NCBI GenBank assembly: GCA_910589125.1
Contig: CAJURX010000012.1
Span: 1-64,000 of the forward strand
Origin: an uncultured Eggerthellaceae bacterium
GTDB taxonomy: Bacteria; Actinomycetota; Coriobacteriia; Coriobacteriales; Eggerthellaceae
DNA: 64,000 nt
Direction: 5' to 3'
A model generated the notes under the pieces. It had not been told where the DNA came from. It saw nothing but the letters and a program-made list of their open reading frames with translations, and ran no database searches. Within the stretch, counting starts at the first letter, position 1. Every line of letters starts with the position of its first letter. The position numbers and the translations under genes were made by a program. Shown piece by piece: positions 1 to 10,363 of this stretch.

Positions 1-3000
1 TGTAGCCCGCGAACGAGGAGGCCAGCGCCACCATGCTCCCTGAGAGGGAGGCGTCGCTCATCTTAATCGAACCGATGTTCGTCATGCCTGCAAGGGCGTT
101 CGCCATGGTGCCGTTGACGTCGGCCATACCGCGGAGGTCTGCCTGCGTAGCAGCACTACCATGCAGCAGGCTCGCCGCACTGCTCAGCTCAGCACCGCGA
201 GCACTTCCGACCTTAGAAGCATTCAGTGAGATGGTCTTGCTGCCCGTGAGGCCCTTCGCCGTGAAGGTCTCAGAGAGCATGTCCTCGATGCTGCCACCGT
301 TGACGGCAACGTGATCGAGCGTGATAGACGCGCTCGTGCGAGAGCCGATGTAGAGATTGTCCTTGCCATCTGGTCCCTGCGTGCCGCCCGTGCCGCGGAA
401 TGCCGCGCGCATGGTGACATTGGCGCCACAACCAACAGCCTTGGCATTGATGGTGGTAGCCGCAGCCGCACCATCTGCGAAGTAGGACAGGTTGGCGTTC
501 TCGCCCGCGCCCACGCCGTTGAGCGTGATGGTGTGGAAGCCAGCAGCGCCAGAGAGCATGTAGGTGAGATTCGCGTTAGAGGAGCTGCGCCTCACATCGA
601 CCGTGCTGCCGTACATGTCGACCTTGGAGCCCACGTTGGTCAGCGTTGCCGTGCCCGTGCCGATGACGGACTCGTCCGTGCCCGCGCGGAACAGCATGTA
701 GGACATGTTGAGACCATTGCTGTTGCCCCACGTAGCGACGGTATCCATCGTGACGTTCGCGAGCTTGGGATTGTTCGCGAACATGTAGGACAGGTTGAGA
801 CCCGCCTGGTTGTTCTCATAGGCGAGGTTCTGGACATTGATGGTGTGCAGCTGTGCCTTCTCCGAACCCATGGCGAAGCGGAACGCCGTCCTGAGCGTGT
901 CGGTGTTCCAGCCATAGCCGGCCTGGGTCGCAGCTTGCGCGTCCGTGACATAACCAGGACCACGCGTGTAGCTCATAGTGATGAACGCGCCTTCGTTCGA
1001 GCGCGTTGCTGCACCAGAGGACAGCGAACCATTCCACGGCGCAACATTCTGCGTCATCTCGTACTTGGTGATCGCGTTGCAGCCGCTGAACATCTCAGAG
1101 ATATCCGTCAGGTCATCCGGCGCATACAGGTTGGTGAGATCAACGTCCGTCAGGTTCTCGCAACCATAGAACATCCGTGCGAGGCTGCTGCCAGCCGTCA
1201 CGCCCGGTGCGACCAGAGCGCGTGCGAAGCGTGCCTCGTAGCCTGTGCCGTCAGCGGTCACGCCACCAGCTGACCACGGTGCCGGGTCAGAGGAGTCAAG
1301 CGGACGCAGGTATCCCCTGGTGATGCGGCCCGTCGTGCTGTCGGTTCCCAGCGGATCATTGACATTCGAACGGTTGTTCGCATAGAGCAAAAGCGTGCCT
1401 GAGCTGGGGTTCTCCGGCGTCTTGTTGCGGATCACCCAGATGACAGAACGCCCGTCGGTGTCGATCGCGGAGTCACCGATGAAGCCACCGGCCACGATCT
1501 GGCCGTACTCATTCTGACCCCAGGTGCCGAATGCGCTGGAAGTCTGAGCGTAGTCGAGAACGCTCGCATAATCCTGCGATGCCCACACACCGACATAGGT
1601 GAGCGCATCGCCATCAGCGGGGAACACGCGACCCGTGAACTCATACTTGGTGGAGCCAAGCTGAGCATTGGGGCGACGCATCAGGTTGGAAGCAGACTGC
1701 GGGCCGCCATAGACCTCGATGCTGACGGTAGGACGCAGCACGTAATCCGGATCGGCCGTAGAGGTGTTGCGGTTCCACACGAAGCCGTTGAGCACCTTGA
1801 CGAACTTGGGGCCGATCTTGATGGTGGCCATATCGGAGGACTGACTGCCCGTAGCGTCCACCAACTTGGTGGCACCCGCGAACATGGAAGCCATGTACGT
1901 GGCGTATTCGCCATAGGAAGCATTGTTGCCTGCAACGTCAGCGGTACCGACGCCCGTCATGTCGAGCGTGGTGAGATTGGAGCAATTCTCGAACGCATTG
2001 CGCAGGTCAGTGGCGGATTGCACCGATGCCGAACCTTTGTTCGTGCTGTACGGCAGCTCCACTGTTGCCAGGTTGGACGCACCCTTCATGAAGTAGCGCA
2101 TGTTGGGCTTGCCCAGGTTCACATCCATGATGCGGATGCTGTTGGCAGCCGCAGAGGTTGCAAACGCAGACTCGAACATGCTCTGAGCGTTGGTGGTGGC
2201 GCTCATATCCCACGCCACATATGCACCGATGCCGCTGGGCTTGGCGTCGTTCGTGCCCAAACGCAGATCGGCCAGATTCTCGGCGCCCTTGAACATCTCA
2301 GAGACATCAGCGGCTGCCTTGGTGAGAGCCGGAGCGTCGATCTTCTTCAGATAGCTGTGTGCCGGAGTGCCCGCATCGTCCGTTGCGACGACAGCGAACA
2401 TCTGTTTGTTGTTGCCAGCAGCGGCAACCTCGCCGCCGTTCCAAGTGATGGAAGCGCCACGGTTGTCCATCAGGAAGCTGTTGACGAACAGTCCTTCCAT
2501 GTTGGCGCCATTCTTGGCAAAGTCGGTCAGCGTAGCGATGACAGCCGTGCTGGTGGTCCACTTGCCCGCGGGCGTACCGAAGGAAGACGCGAATGCGTAC
2601 TTCACGTTGGCGCCCGAGCCATTGGCGACATTGGTGACGTCAAGGCTGTTGAGCATCGCGCTGCCATCGAATGCGGACTCCATGTTGGCGCTCGCACCGT
2701 TGGCTACGTTCTCAAGGGTGAGCTCGGTCAGGCGATCGGAACCCTTGAAGAAGTTGCTCATGTTGGTGTTCGCACCATTGCCCGTGTTGGTGATGGTGAC
2801 GATGAGCGAGGAATCCGTGTTAGACACCCCGTCGGGGGACAGGCTGGTGCCCGCACCCTCGAACATGCTGACAGCATTGAGGGTTGCGTCCTTCGCCAGA
2901 TTGTTGATGGTGACGCGTGTCAGATTGTTCACGTTCTTGAACATGCCGTTCGCGTCCACTGTTCCGGACTGAGCCAGGAACGTATTGAGATTGATGGTGC

Positions 3001-6000
3001 CCATGCTGTGAGCGTTGACGAACATCTCCGCAGCATTGGTGATGGCGGAGGTGTCAGCGAAACCACTCGTGGCGCTGGCGAACTGCACGCCAGGACCGTT
3101 GCTGTTGATATTGGCCAGATCGCCGTTCACGCGACGCAGGTCAGAATCCGTGGTCGCATTCATATTGTTCTGCAGGCCCGTGAGCTGAGTGCATCCAGCG
3201 AACATGCGCTGCATGGTGGTAGTAGCGCTGGTGATCTTCAGGTTGGTGAGGTCTGCGTGCTTGAGCTGCGAGCAGCCTTCGAACATGGACTGCAGGCTCG
3301 TGTTCGCCACGATGCCCGGGTACACGCGCACCTGCTGGAAGGTGTCCTGATAGCCAGCCAGCTCATGCGCGGCCACACCGGACCACGGCGCAGAGTTGCC
3401 GTTGTTGTTGAACGTCTGCAGGGTGGTATCCGCGCCGGACTCAAGGCCCTCGGCCGGATAGATGAGCAGTGTTGCCACCGTGCCTTCGCCCTTGTCGCGA
3501 ATGGCCCAGATGACGTTCTCGCCATTGTTCACGTCGCGCTTGCCGACGAAGCCGCCAGCCTTGATGCGACCGCCGAAGATGTCAGCACCGGTCTCGCCGA
3601 TGGCGGAGCCGATGTTGCTGTAGTCAAGGCAGTTGCCATAGCCAGCCTGAACCCAGACGATGGCGTTGTTGAGCGCCGTCTTGTTGGAGAGCAGGATCTT
3701 GCCGGTGAACTTGAACTCAAGGGAGCCGACGCTGATGTTGGGGCACACCATGAGATCGTCCGTGCTGGTGGGACCGTTGTACACGATGACCTGCACATTG
3801 GGCTGCATGACGTAGGTGGGGTTGCCCGCCTGCGTGGGACGGGACCAGAAGAAGCCGTTCCAGATCTTGGTCCAGCCGGTACCCAACTTGATCTTAGCCG
3901 GATCGGACTCAGAGGTGCCGTTGGCCTTGCCATCAGCGCTCACGATCAGGTTGCAGTCCTGGAACATGCTGTGCATAGCAGTACGGCTTTCGCCATAGGC
4001 GCTGACATCACCGATAGCAGCGGAGGTGTCGAGGCCGGACAGGTCCACATCGTGCAGCATGGTCGCACCCTGGAAGAGGTACTGCATCGCGCGCGCACGT
4101 GCCATATAGATGATGCTGCCGTTGGCATCCGCAGTGCCCAGGCTGACCTTGGTCAGCGCAGAGGTGCCCGTGCTGTTGGCGAACATGGAGGTCATGACCA
4201 CGGTGGGCTTGATGGACGCCGCATCGTCATAGCAGAAGAAACCGTCAAGGTTGACCTCCTTCAGCTTGGGCAGGTTCTGGAAGGTACCCTGGAAGTTGAC
4301 CGCATTCATGAAGTTCGCACCCTGACGGAACAGGATGGAATTCTGATCCAGAGAGTTAGGATCGGTGCCGGCGCTGTTGGTGGACTTCACGTATTCGATG
4401 CGATTGAGACCCCGGAATGCATTGGCCAGAGACAGGCCGCCCTGCGCATCAAGACCAGCTGCGGTAGCAGCTTCGCGCGTCATGAACGCAGGCAGACCAC
4501 GCATGTCAACGCGGTTGACGTTGGTGGCACCATCCAGGAGGCCAGACAGATCATAGGCCGCGCCTGCCGGAGCGCTCCAGTCGGAGGGCTGAAGGCTGAT
4601 GGCGACGTTGCGATTCTGGCTTGCGTACCCATCAACGCTGTAGGAACCCGCGAAGAGGTTGGTGAGGCGCGAGCCTGCACCCGTGCCGACGTTGGTCAGG
4701 ACGACCTTGACATCAGAATTGGGCGTATAGTTCTGATCCGCACCGATGTAGGAGAACATGCTGGTCAGGTTGGCGTTCGCGCCATTGCCGATATTGGTGC
4801 CCTCGATGTTGGAGATGGCGGTGGAACCCGCGAACATCTCCGTCAAATTGGCGTTCGCGCCATTGCCGACGTTGTTGAAGCCATTCGCCGTGCTGCTCAT
4901 ACCCGTATTCGCAGCCTTGCCGACGTTGCCCAGACCCTTCACACCGGTGAACATGTTGGTCAGATTGGCGCCTTCGCCGTTGCCCACGTTGACCAGATGC
5001 ACGTCCGTGCGCTCAGCCGGAGCAACGGTGCTGTTGAAGGCGTTGTCGAACATATGGGAGAGGTTCGCCTGCGGGCTGTTGCCCAGGTTGGTCAGACGCA
5101 CCGTAGCGTACTGGCCACGGTTGTAGTTGACGTAGTTATATTCCTTCTTGGCGTTGAACGCGTTGGCGAACATGCTGGTAGCGCTGAAGCGCTCCTTCTT
5201 GATTGTCTCAGAACCGTCAACGCTCGTGCCGTCTATCTCAGCAAGGACCAGCTCAGAGCAGCCATAGAACATGCGGTCTGCCATGGTGGTGCCGGAGAAG
5301 TCCCAGTTCTTGCCGAGCCACACGCCGTACTCGTTCACGTTCGGACGATAGGCGGTGTTGCTCTGGCCGGCATAGCTGAAGTTGCCGACGCTGAGGTGGC
5401 CGCTGTCGATGTTCGACACTGCGGGGAGCGACACGTCACCCTCGAACATGGAGGTGATGTTCTGCGTGTCAGAGGTGACATGCAGGTTGCTCAGGTCAGC
5501 GAGCTTGAGATTGGGCAGGTCAGCGAACGCCTTGTAGAGGGACTCGCTGGTCTTGACGCCCGGGTATGCGTAGATGCGCTCGATCTCAGCGGCATAACCG
5601 CCAGCCCAAGGAGCCGGCTTGGAATCAGAGAAGCTGGCCAGCGTGCCATAGCGATCCGGGCTGCTGGCGTTGTAGTTCTTGCCGGGATAGATGACCAGCG
5701 TGAGCTTGTTGTCCGTGCCACGGAGGAGCTTCCAAAGGACGGAATCGCTGAAGTCAACGGCGCTGGTGCTGTCTGCACCAGCGGTACCACCCGTGACCAG
5801 CTCACCGAAGGACTTCTGACCGGTATCGCCCAGGTCTTCGATGATGTATTCCGGATAGATCAGGTACTCGCGGAGAACCCAGCGGGTCATGTTCTCGTAC
5901 GCCGAGCGATCCATGAGGTTGATCTTGCCCTCATAGGTGTAGGTCACATGGTTGTCCTCAGACTCTGCATTGGGACGACGCATGAGGAACGTCTCGTCCG

Positions 6001-9000
6001 AGGGGCCGCCGTAGACATCGACCGAAGGCTTCAGCACATAGTTGGGATACTGGTCGATGACGGGACGATTCCAGAAGAAGCCATTGAGGACCTTCGTCCA
6101 GCCCTTGCCGATGATGATCTTGGCGTTGGAGCTGGGGTGGTTGGCCGGAGTGGTGCCGTCACCCGTATACATATATACAAGGTTAGCGCAGCCCTTGAAC
6201 ATATCCTGCATGTAGGTGGCGCCAGGGCCAAAGGATGCGTAGTCGCCCGGGACCTCGGAGGTGCCGATGCCGGAGAGGTCGATGTTTGCGATGGAGCTGC
6301 CATCCCTGCCGGTGCCGAGCATGCCGCAGTCCTCGAACATGGAGCGCAGGTCCGAAGCGGAGCCGATGGCCGTGCCCTCAGATGCCGGCATGTAGACGGT
6401 AGCCAGCTTGGAGCAGCCCTTGAACATGCTGTTCATGCTGACGGAGCCAGAGGTGCAGATGTCCTCTACGTGGAACTTCTCAAGGTTGGTGCAGCCCTCG
6501 AAGAAGTTGGAGAGGTCGCGAGCGGTGCTGAAATCCAGGCCTCCGAGGGGGAGCACCGGGATGTTGTCAGTAGCGCTCTGAATCCACTGATCAGGGGAGA
6601 TCTGCTTCACGCCCGTGAGACCCTTGAAGATGCCGTTGCCGCCCAGGGACGCATTGCCCATGGAGATCTCTTTGTTGCCAAAGACGGTGATCTTCTCGAT
6701 GCTGCCGAGGTTGACGCCGTTGAGATTAGCGTCCTCCTGCCATGGCGGCGTGGTAGCCGGGATGTCATGCGCACCCGTGCCGCTGGGCCAGATGATCAGC
6801 GTGGGGTTCGCCTCGTAGCGAGCCTTGCGGATATCCCACATGATGCCCGGGCCGCCCCACTGCTTGGCACCACCGATGAGAGAGTCGACTCCGAAGATCT
6901 GATCGATCTGAGCCTCATAGCCTTCGGCTGTCGTGACAGGCTCGGAAACAGCAGCCGGGGCTGCGACCGGTGCAGGAGCTGCAGCGCGCTGCGGGACGAG
7001 CACCTGGCGGGATGCCTGGGCGAGCGTCTGGTTGTCGAGCGTGCGGACAACCGTGACTTCGCTCTCGCCCTCTTCGTACGCGCGAACCGTTCCGTTGGTG
7101 CTGACGGAAAGGTCAGACGCCGGGTAGTTGTACTCAGTCTGCACGCCAAGCGCTGCCAGCTGTGCAGTCTCCTGCGCGATGCGCGAGGCGGTCAGGTTGT
7201 TGGACTGGTCCTGAGCGGTGACGGTAGCGCCGCCTTCCGCGTTGACCTCGGCCGCAGCCTGGGCAGCTGCTTCCTGTGCGCCCGTGGCGGTTGCGGATGC
7301 GCCGCCGATGGCGCCGGCGGGCATTTCGGTGCCGGCTGAGGGGGCGCCTTCGTTAGGCGTGGATGCGCCCGGGGCCGTGTCACTGGAACCCATCGGCTGT
7401 GCGCCGGATGCGGCTTCGGTAGAGGATTCCGTGGCGTTGGCGGAGAACACATTCGCCGCACCGCCCTTTTCGATGGTCAGGGTGTCAACCGGCAGGCTGA
7501 TGCCGTAGCTGACCACCTGGATGTTGGAAACGAGGAGTCCTTTCGCGGCGTTCCAAGCGGAGTTGTCCGCCTTGGTGTCCGGCACCAGGATGGTGACGCC
7601 GGTGCAGCCAGCGAGTGCGGAGTCTGCGACTGTCTCCACTTCGCCGCGCGCGACGATGGTGGTGAGGTTAGCGCAGTTCGCGAATGCTTCGCCGCCCACC
7701 AGGGACAGGGACTCGGGGAGCCAGACTTCACTGAGACCCGAGTCCTTGAAGGCCGCGTAGCCGATGGTGCGCAGGCTAGAGCCGAGGTCCACCGTGGTCA
7801 GATGCGTGGTTCCCTCGAACGCGCTCTCACCGATGGTGCGCAGGCTGGCGGGAAGGGTGAGCGTTTGGATGGTCGCGCCGCGGAAGGATTCCTTGGCGAT
7901 GGAGCTGACGGGGTAGCTGACGTCGCCGATGTTGGCGCTGGACGGGATGTTCAGCGTGGTGGCGAAGGAGGTGCGGCCAGACCAACCCACCTCAACGGTC
8001 ATGTCCGGGAGCAGCGTGTAGGTCAGACCTGCGGTTGCGGTGCCCGGCGTGAGCTCTTCACCCGGAGCGGTCAGCTGGACGTTGCCGGAGATCTGGCCGT
8101 CAGCATTCTCTGCGCCTTCGACGGTCTCCTGGCTGCCTGCCTCGCCGATCTGGACGAAGTTCTCGAAGCCGGCCTCGCGCCATGCCTGGCTTGCAGCCTC
8201 GTCCTCAAGGTTGGAGAGCGCAACGGTCGCGCGCTCGGCCGTGGACTGCTCGAACGCCGGCGGGGTGTCCTGCACCATCTCGCCGGATTCGTCCTCGACG
8301 GTGGTCTGCACGGCGATGCTCTGGATGACCGCCGGGCTGACGATGGAGGTGAGCGCCGTGGACGCGCTTGCGCTGAATGCGCCAGCGTCGATGACGGTGA
8401 CGGGGAGCGCATGATCGTTGTAAACAGCCGTCTCCGGGATCACAGTTGCGGTGCCCGTGCCTGCCGCGCGCAGAACGATGGCTAGCGTGGCAGCGTTGTC
8501 CTCGTTGCCAGCGGTGACGGTTGCGCCGTCTGCGTCAACCGCGCGGAGCAGGAGGTCAGCGTTGGTGGTGAAGGTCTTGTTGCCGGACGCGATCTGGAAG
8601 CTGCTTGCTGCCTTGGCGTACGGAGCAGCCTGAGCGAAGAGGCTGGTTGCATGCTCCGGGATGCCGACGTTCTTCATGGCTGACGGGATGAACGCGATCT
8701 TGACTGCGTCCGCCTCGTGGATGGACTGGGCGACGTCATCTGTTATTAGCAGGGTGCCCATATGGCCGGCGAAGATGTCGTTCTCCGCGTTCACTTCGAT
8801 AGCTTGCAGCTTCTCGAAGGTGGCGAGCGCATCTACATCTATATATGCAACGGTTGCCGGAAGGATCAGCTTGGCAAGCGCGGCGTCTTCAGCGGAGATG
8901 CCGTATGCGCCAGCGCCGTTACCGAGGAGGTGCTGGTTGCGGATCTCATCCGAGGAGGTGGGATCGGCAGCCAAGCGCGCCTGCTGGGCTGCGCGCTCAC

Positions 9001-10363
9001 CAACGGCGACGACCGTGTACTCGGTGCCAGCGCTGGTGACGGTTGCCGGGATCTCGATGGTGTCGGTTCCCAGCTGACCATCGGTCAGGCCGATGACCGC
9101 GGCGGTGGGCGTGGTGTTGAAGTCAGCCGCGCGGTCGGCCGGGAGCACGGCGCGGTATGTGACGCCATCCACCTGGAAGACGTCCGCGTCCGAGCTCATG
9201 GACACGGTGCCGGTGATCGCCGTACCGGCAGCCGTGGAGTCCGAAAGGCGCGTGGTGGTGGAGATGATGTCCACGTTCGCGGGAGCGTTGTTGGTCGCCG
9301 CATTCTCAGTCTCCTGAGTCGCCGGTGTCTCCTGCGCGACGCCGTTGTCGGTGTCGGTCGCAGCGCCCGGCTGTTCTTGAGTCTGGGTTGCAGCGTTGTC
9401 GGCCGCCGGATCGACATCGGCATTGGTGCCGAATGCGCTGGCGACGCTGCCGAAGCACATGGTTGCAGCGAGGGCAGCCGCGGTGAGCGTGCGGAGTGCG
9501 ACGCCGCGCTGGCGCTTGCGCGCGGGCTTGGCTGCCTTAGCCGTCTTGGCCGCGGCGCGAGCTGCGCGCTTGGGGCGGCGAGACGTGGTGGCTGCCTCTG
9601 TGGCAGTTGCGGTGATTGCGCGGGTAGCAGTGGCGGCAGTTGCGGCTGCTGTGCCGTTTGCGGCAGTGGCTGCGTTGGCCTCGGCGGCTGCTGCGTTCGC
9701 GGTGGACGTTGCGTTCATATCAATGTATTCACTCATGGCGATCATACCTTTATATATATGTGCGTTCTTATCAGCTGCAGGAATGCGGGACGCGCGCGTG
9801 GCTGATGGGGTAGCCTGCGCGAGCCTGGTATTCGTGGCATCCATGATGGACGCATCCTTGGGAAGAGGATCCACGTCCTGTGCCTGTGCGGTCGCATGCG
9901 CCTGTGCGCATGCCGGGCCTTCCGCCTGCGCGTGACCTTGGGCGGTCTGCGCATGAGCGGCCTTGGCGGCTGACGCGCCGATCATGGGATCGCTGCTTGA
10001 TGCAACGACGGCCTGGGTCCGGGATTCCGGAGCTTGGCCTTGTGCGATCGGGTCAGCAGTGCACTGCTCAGGCTGATCAGCGGTCTTGGCGGTGAGGTCA
10101 TCGCTCCGCCTGCCTCGGCTGATCGGGCAGCTGTTCGCAACGCGCACGATGCGCTTGCGCATGGTGGCGTGCTTCGGCCTTGCCTCTGCGGCAGACTGCG
10201 CCGCGGGGGCTGCCAGTTGCTCAGAGAGCGGTTCGGTGGCATAGGGTGCGACCGTGCGGTCTTCGCCCCCATGCCGTGCTTGCGAGAGCTTGGCTGCGAA
10301 CTGCGCGCGCTTGGCGTTCAGCCGCTTGCTCCCTTGGGCACTCATACGTTCGTGATGACTCAT
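1..10363 (-). CDS. Giant BspA-like leucine-rich-repeat surface protein (partial, C-terminus beyond window)
   Basis: The reading frame is open without a stop from an ATG at 10363 to the left edge, giving at least 3454 residues. The ATG is preceded by GGGGAAAGAAC. Residues 1-280 are Ala/Gln/Arg-rich and end in a basic stretch (RRPKRAARAAAK) followed by a signal-peptide-like hydrophobic segment (LRTLTAAALAATMCFGSVASA). Then come LRR_5-type repeats (about 8750-7600), an Ala/Pro linker, and long arrays of DUF285/BspA repeats such as SLARMFYGCENLTDVDLTNL. An alternative in-frame ATG lies at 9736 (MSEYIDMN) with AAAGG ten bases upstream; it would give a more conventional signal peptide. BspA-family proteins are secreted adhesins that bind matrix proteins or other bacteria. 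Whether a wall anchor is present cannot be seen because the C-terminus is outside the window. Function as an adhesin is inferred from family. Confidence 0.88.
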   Translation of the reverse strand, partial: MSHHERMSAQGSKRLNAKRAQFAAKLSQARHGGEDRTVAPYATEPLSEQLAAPAAQSAAEARPKHATMRKRIVRVANSCPISRGRRSDDLTAKTADQPEQCTADPIAQGQAPESRTQAVVASSSDPMIGASAAKAAHAQTAQGHAQAEGPACAQAHATAQAQDVDPLPKDASIMDATNTRLAQATPSATRASRIPAADKNAHIYKGMIAMSEYIDMNATSTANAAAAEANAATAANGTAAATAATATRAITATATEAATTSRRPKRAARAAAKTAKAAKPARKRQRGVALRTLTAAALAATMCFGSVASAFGTNADVDPAADNAATQTQEQPGAATDTDNGVAQETPATQETENAATNNAPANVDIISTTTRLSDSTAAGTAITGTVSMSSDADVFQVDGVTYRAVLPADRAADFNTTPTAAVIGLTDGQLGTDTIEIPATVTSAGTEYTVVAVGERAAQQARLAADPTSSDEIRNQHLLGNGAGAYGISAEDAALAKLILPATVAYIDVDALATFEKLQAIEVNAENDIFAGHMGTLLITDDVAQSIHEADAVKIAFIPSAMKNVGIPEHATSLFAQAAPYAKAASSFQIASGNKTFTTNADLLLRAVDADGATVTAGNEDNAATLAIVLRAAGTGTATVIPETAVYNDHALPVTVIDAGAFSASASTALTSIVSPAVIQSIAVQTTVEDESGEMVQDTPPAFEQSTAERATVALSNLEDEAASQAWREAGFENFVQIGEAGSQETVEGAENADGQISGNVQLTAPGEELTPGTATAGLTYTLLPDMTVEVGWSGRTSFATTLNIPSSANIGDVSYPVSSIAKESFRGATIQTLTLPASLRTIGESAFEGTTHLTTVDLGSSLRTIGYAAFKDSGLSEVWLPESLSLVGGEAFANCANLTTIVARGEVETVADSALAGCTGVTILVPDTKADNSAWNAAKGLLVSNIQVVSYGISLPVDTLTIEKGGAANVFSANATESSTEAASGAQPMGSSDTAPGASTPNEGAPSAGTEMPAGAIGGASATATGAQEAAAQAAAEVNAEGGATVTAQDQSNNLTASRIAQETAQLAALGVQTEYNYPASDLSVSTNGTVRAYEEGESEVTVVRTLDNQTLAQASRQVLVPQRAAAPAPVAAPAAVSEPVTTAEGYEAQIDQIFGVDSLIGGAKQWGGPGIMWDIRKARYEANPTLIIWPSGTGAHDIPATTPPWQEDANLNGVNLGSIEKITVFGNKEISMGNASLGGNGIFKGLTGVKQISPDQWIQSATDNIPVLPLGGLDFSTARDLSNFFEGCTNLEKFHVEDICTSGSVSMNSMFKGCSKLATVYMPASEGTAIGSASDLRSMFEDCGMLGTGRDGSSIANIDLSGIGTSEVPGDYASFGPGATYMQDMFKGCANLVYMYTGDGTTPANHPSSNAKIIIGKGWTKVLNGFFWNRPVIDQYPNYVLKPSVDVYGGPSDETFLMRRPNAESEDNHVTYTYEGKINLMDRSAYENMTRWVLREYLIYPEYIIEDLGDTGQKSFGELVTGGTAGADSTSAVDFSDSVLWKLLRGTDNKLTLVIYPGKNYNASSPDRYGTLASFSDSKPAPWAGGYAAEIERIYAYPGVKTSESLYKAFADLPNLKLADLSNLHVTSDTQNITSMFEGDVSLPAVSNIDSGHLSVGNFSYAGQSNTAYRPNVNEYGVWLGKNWDFSGTTMADRMFYGCSELVLAEIDGTSVDGSETIKKERFSATSMFANAFNAKKEYNYVNYNRGQYATVRLTNLGNSPQANLSHMFDNAFNSTVAPAERTDVHLVNVGNGEGANLTNMFTGVKGLGNVGKAANTGMSSTANGFNNVGNGANANLTEMFAGSTAISNIEGTNIGNGANANLTSMFSYIGADQNYTPNSDVKVVLTNVGTGAGSRLTNLFAGSYSVDGYASQNRNVAISLQPSDWSAPAGAAYDLSGLLDGATNVNRVDMRGLPAFMTREAATAAGLDAQGGLSLANAFRGLNRIEYVKSTNSAGTDPNSLDQNSILFRQGANFMNAVNFQGTFQNLPKLKEVNLDGFFCYDDAASIKPTVVMTSMFANSTGTSALTKVSLGTADANGSIIYMARARAMQYLFQGATMLHDVDLSGLDTSAAIGDVSAYGESRTAMHSMFQDCNLIVSADGKANGTSESDPAKIKLGTGWTKIWNGFFWSRPTQAGNPTYVMQPNVQVIVYNGPTSTDDLMVCPNISVGSLEFKFTGKILLSNKTALNNAIVWVQAGYGNCLDYSNIGSAIGETGADIFGGRIKAGGFVGKRDVNNGENVIWAIRDKGEGTVATLLIYPAEGLESGADTTLQTFNNNGNSAPWSGVAAHELAGYQDTFQQVRVYPGIVANTSLQSMFEGCSQLKHADLTNLKITSATTTMQRMFAGCTQLTGLQNNMNATTDSDLRRVNGDLANINSNGPGVQFASATSGFADTSAITNAAEMFVNAHSMGTINLNTFLAQSGTVDANGMFKNVNNLTRVTINNLAKDATLNAVSMFEGAGTSLSPDGVSNTDSSLIVTITNTGNGANTNMSNFFKGSDRLTELTLENVANGASANMESAFDGSAMLNSLDVTNVANGSGANVKYAFASSFGTPAGKWTTSTAVIATLTDFAKNGANMEGLFVNSFLMDNRGASITWNGGEVAAAGNNKQMFAVVATDDAGTPAHSYLKKIDAPALTKAAADVSEMFKGAENLADLRLGTNDAKPSGIGAYVAWDMSATTNAQSMFESAFATSAAANSIRIMDVNLGKPNMRYFMKGASNLATVELPYSTNKGSASVQSATDLRNAFENCSNLTTLDMTGVGTADVAGNNASYGEYATYMASMFAGATKLVDATGSQSSDMATIKIGPKFVKVLNGFVWNRNTSTADPDYVLRPTVSIEVYGGPQSASNLMRRPNAQLGSTKYEFTGRVFPADGDALTYVGVWASQDYASVLDYAQTSSAFGTWGQNEYGQIVAGGFIGDSAIDTDGRSVIWVIRNKTPENPSSGTLLLYANNRSNVNDPLGTDSTTGRITRGYLRPLDSSDPAPWSAGGVTADGTGYEARFARALVAPGVTAGSSLARMFYGCENLTDVDLTNLYAPDDLTDISEMFSGCNAITKYEMTQNVAPWNGSLSSGAATRSNEGAFITMSYTRGPGYVTDAQAATQAGYGWNTDTLRTAFRFAMGSEKAQLHTINVQNLAYENNQAGLNLSYMFANNPKLANVTMDTVATWGNSNGLNMSYMLFRAGTDESVIGTGTATLTNVGSKVDMYGSTVDVRRSSSNANLTYMLSGAAGFHTITLNGVGAGENANLSYFADGAAAATTINAKAVGCGANVTMRAAFRGTGGTQGPDGKDNLYIGSRTSASITLDHVAVNGGSIEDMLSETFTAKGLTGSKTISLNASKVGSARGAELSSAASLLHGSAATQADLRGMADVNGTMANALAGMTNIGSIKMSDASLSGSMVALASSFAGY
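1380..6850 (-). repeat. Three tandem ~700-740-residue modules inside the BspA-like gene
   Basis: A cassette recurs at about 6005-6087, 3770-3857 and 1700-1787: GF(F/V)W(N/S)R, then a Tyr/Pro-rich stretch ending VYxGP. In the second and third copies it is followed by an LM-xx-PN motif and GS...FTG(R/K). About 300 bases further on, each copy has a (V/I)(L/I)W motif followed by a hydrophobic T-L-x-I-Y-P strand, near 5700, 3480 and 1420; a related copy opens the array near 6820. The LRR units (MFxGCxxLxxxDLxxL) fill the space between cassettes. Spacing is about 2215 and 2075 nt, so the gene grew by duplication of whole modules and not only by adding single LRRs. Confidence 0.72.

Noticed and set aside
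2018..7339. A 1773-codon open frame on the plus strand
   Set aside because: It is antisense to the BspA-like gene. The minus strand shows signal peptide, LRR motifs and repeat modules, while the plus frame is a low-information His/Arg/Val-rich sequence. It reflects strong codon bias of the real gene.
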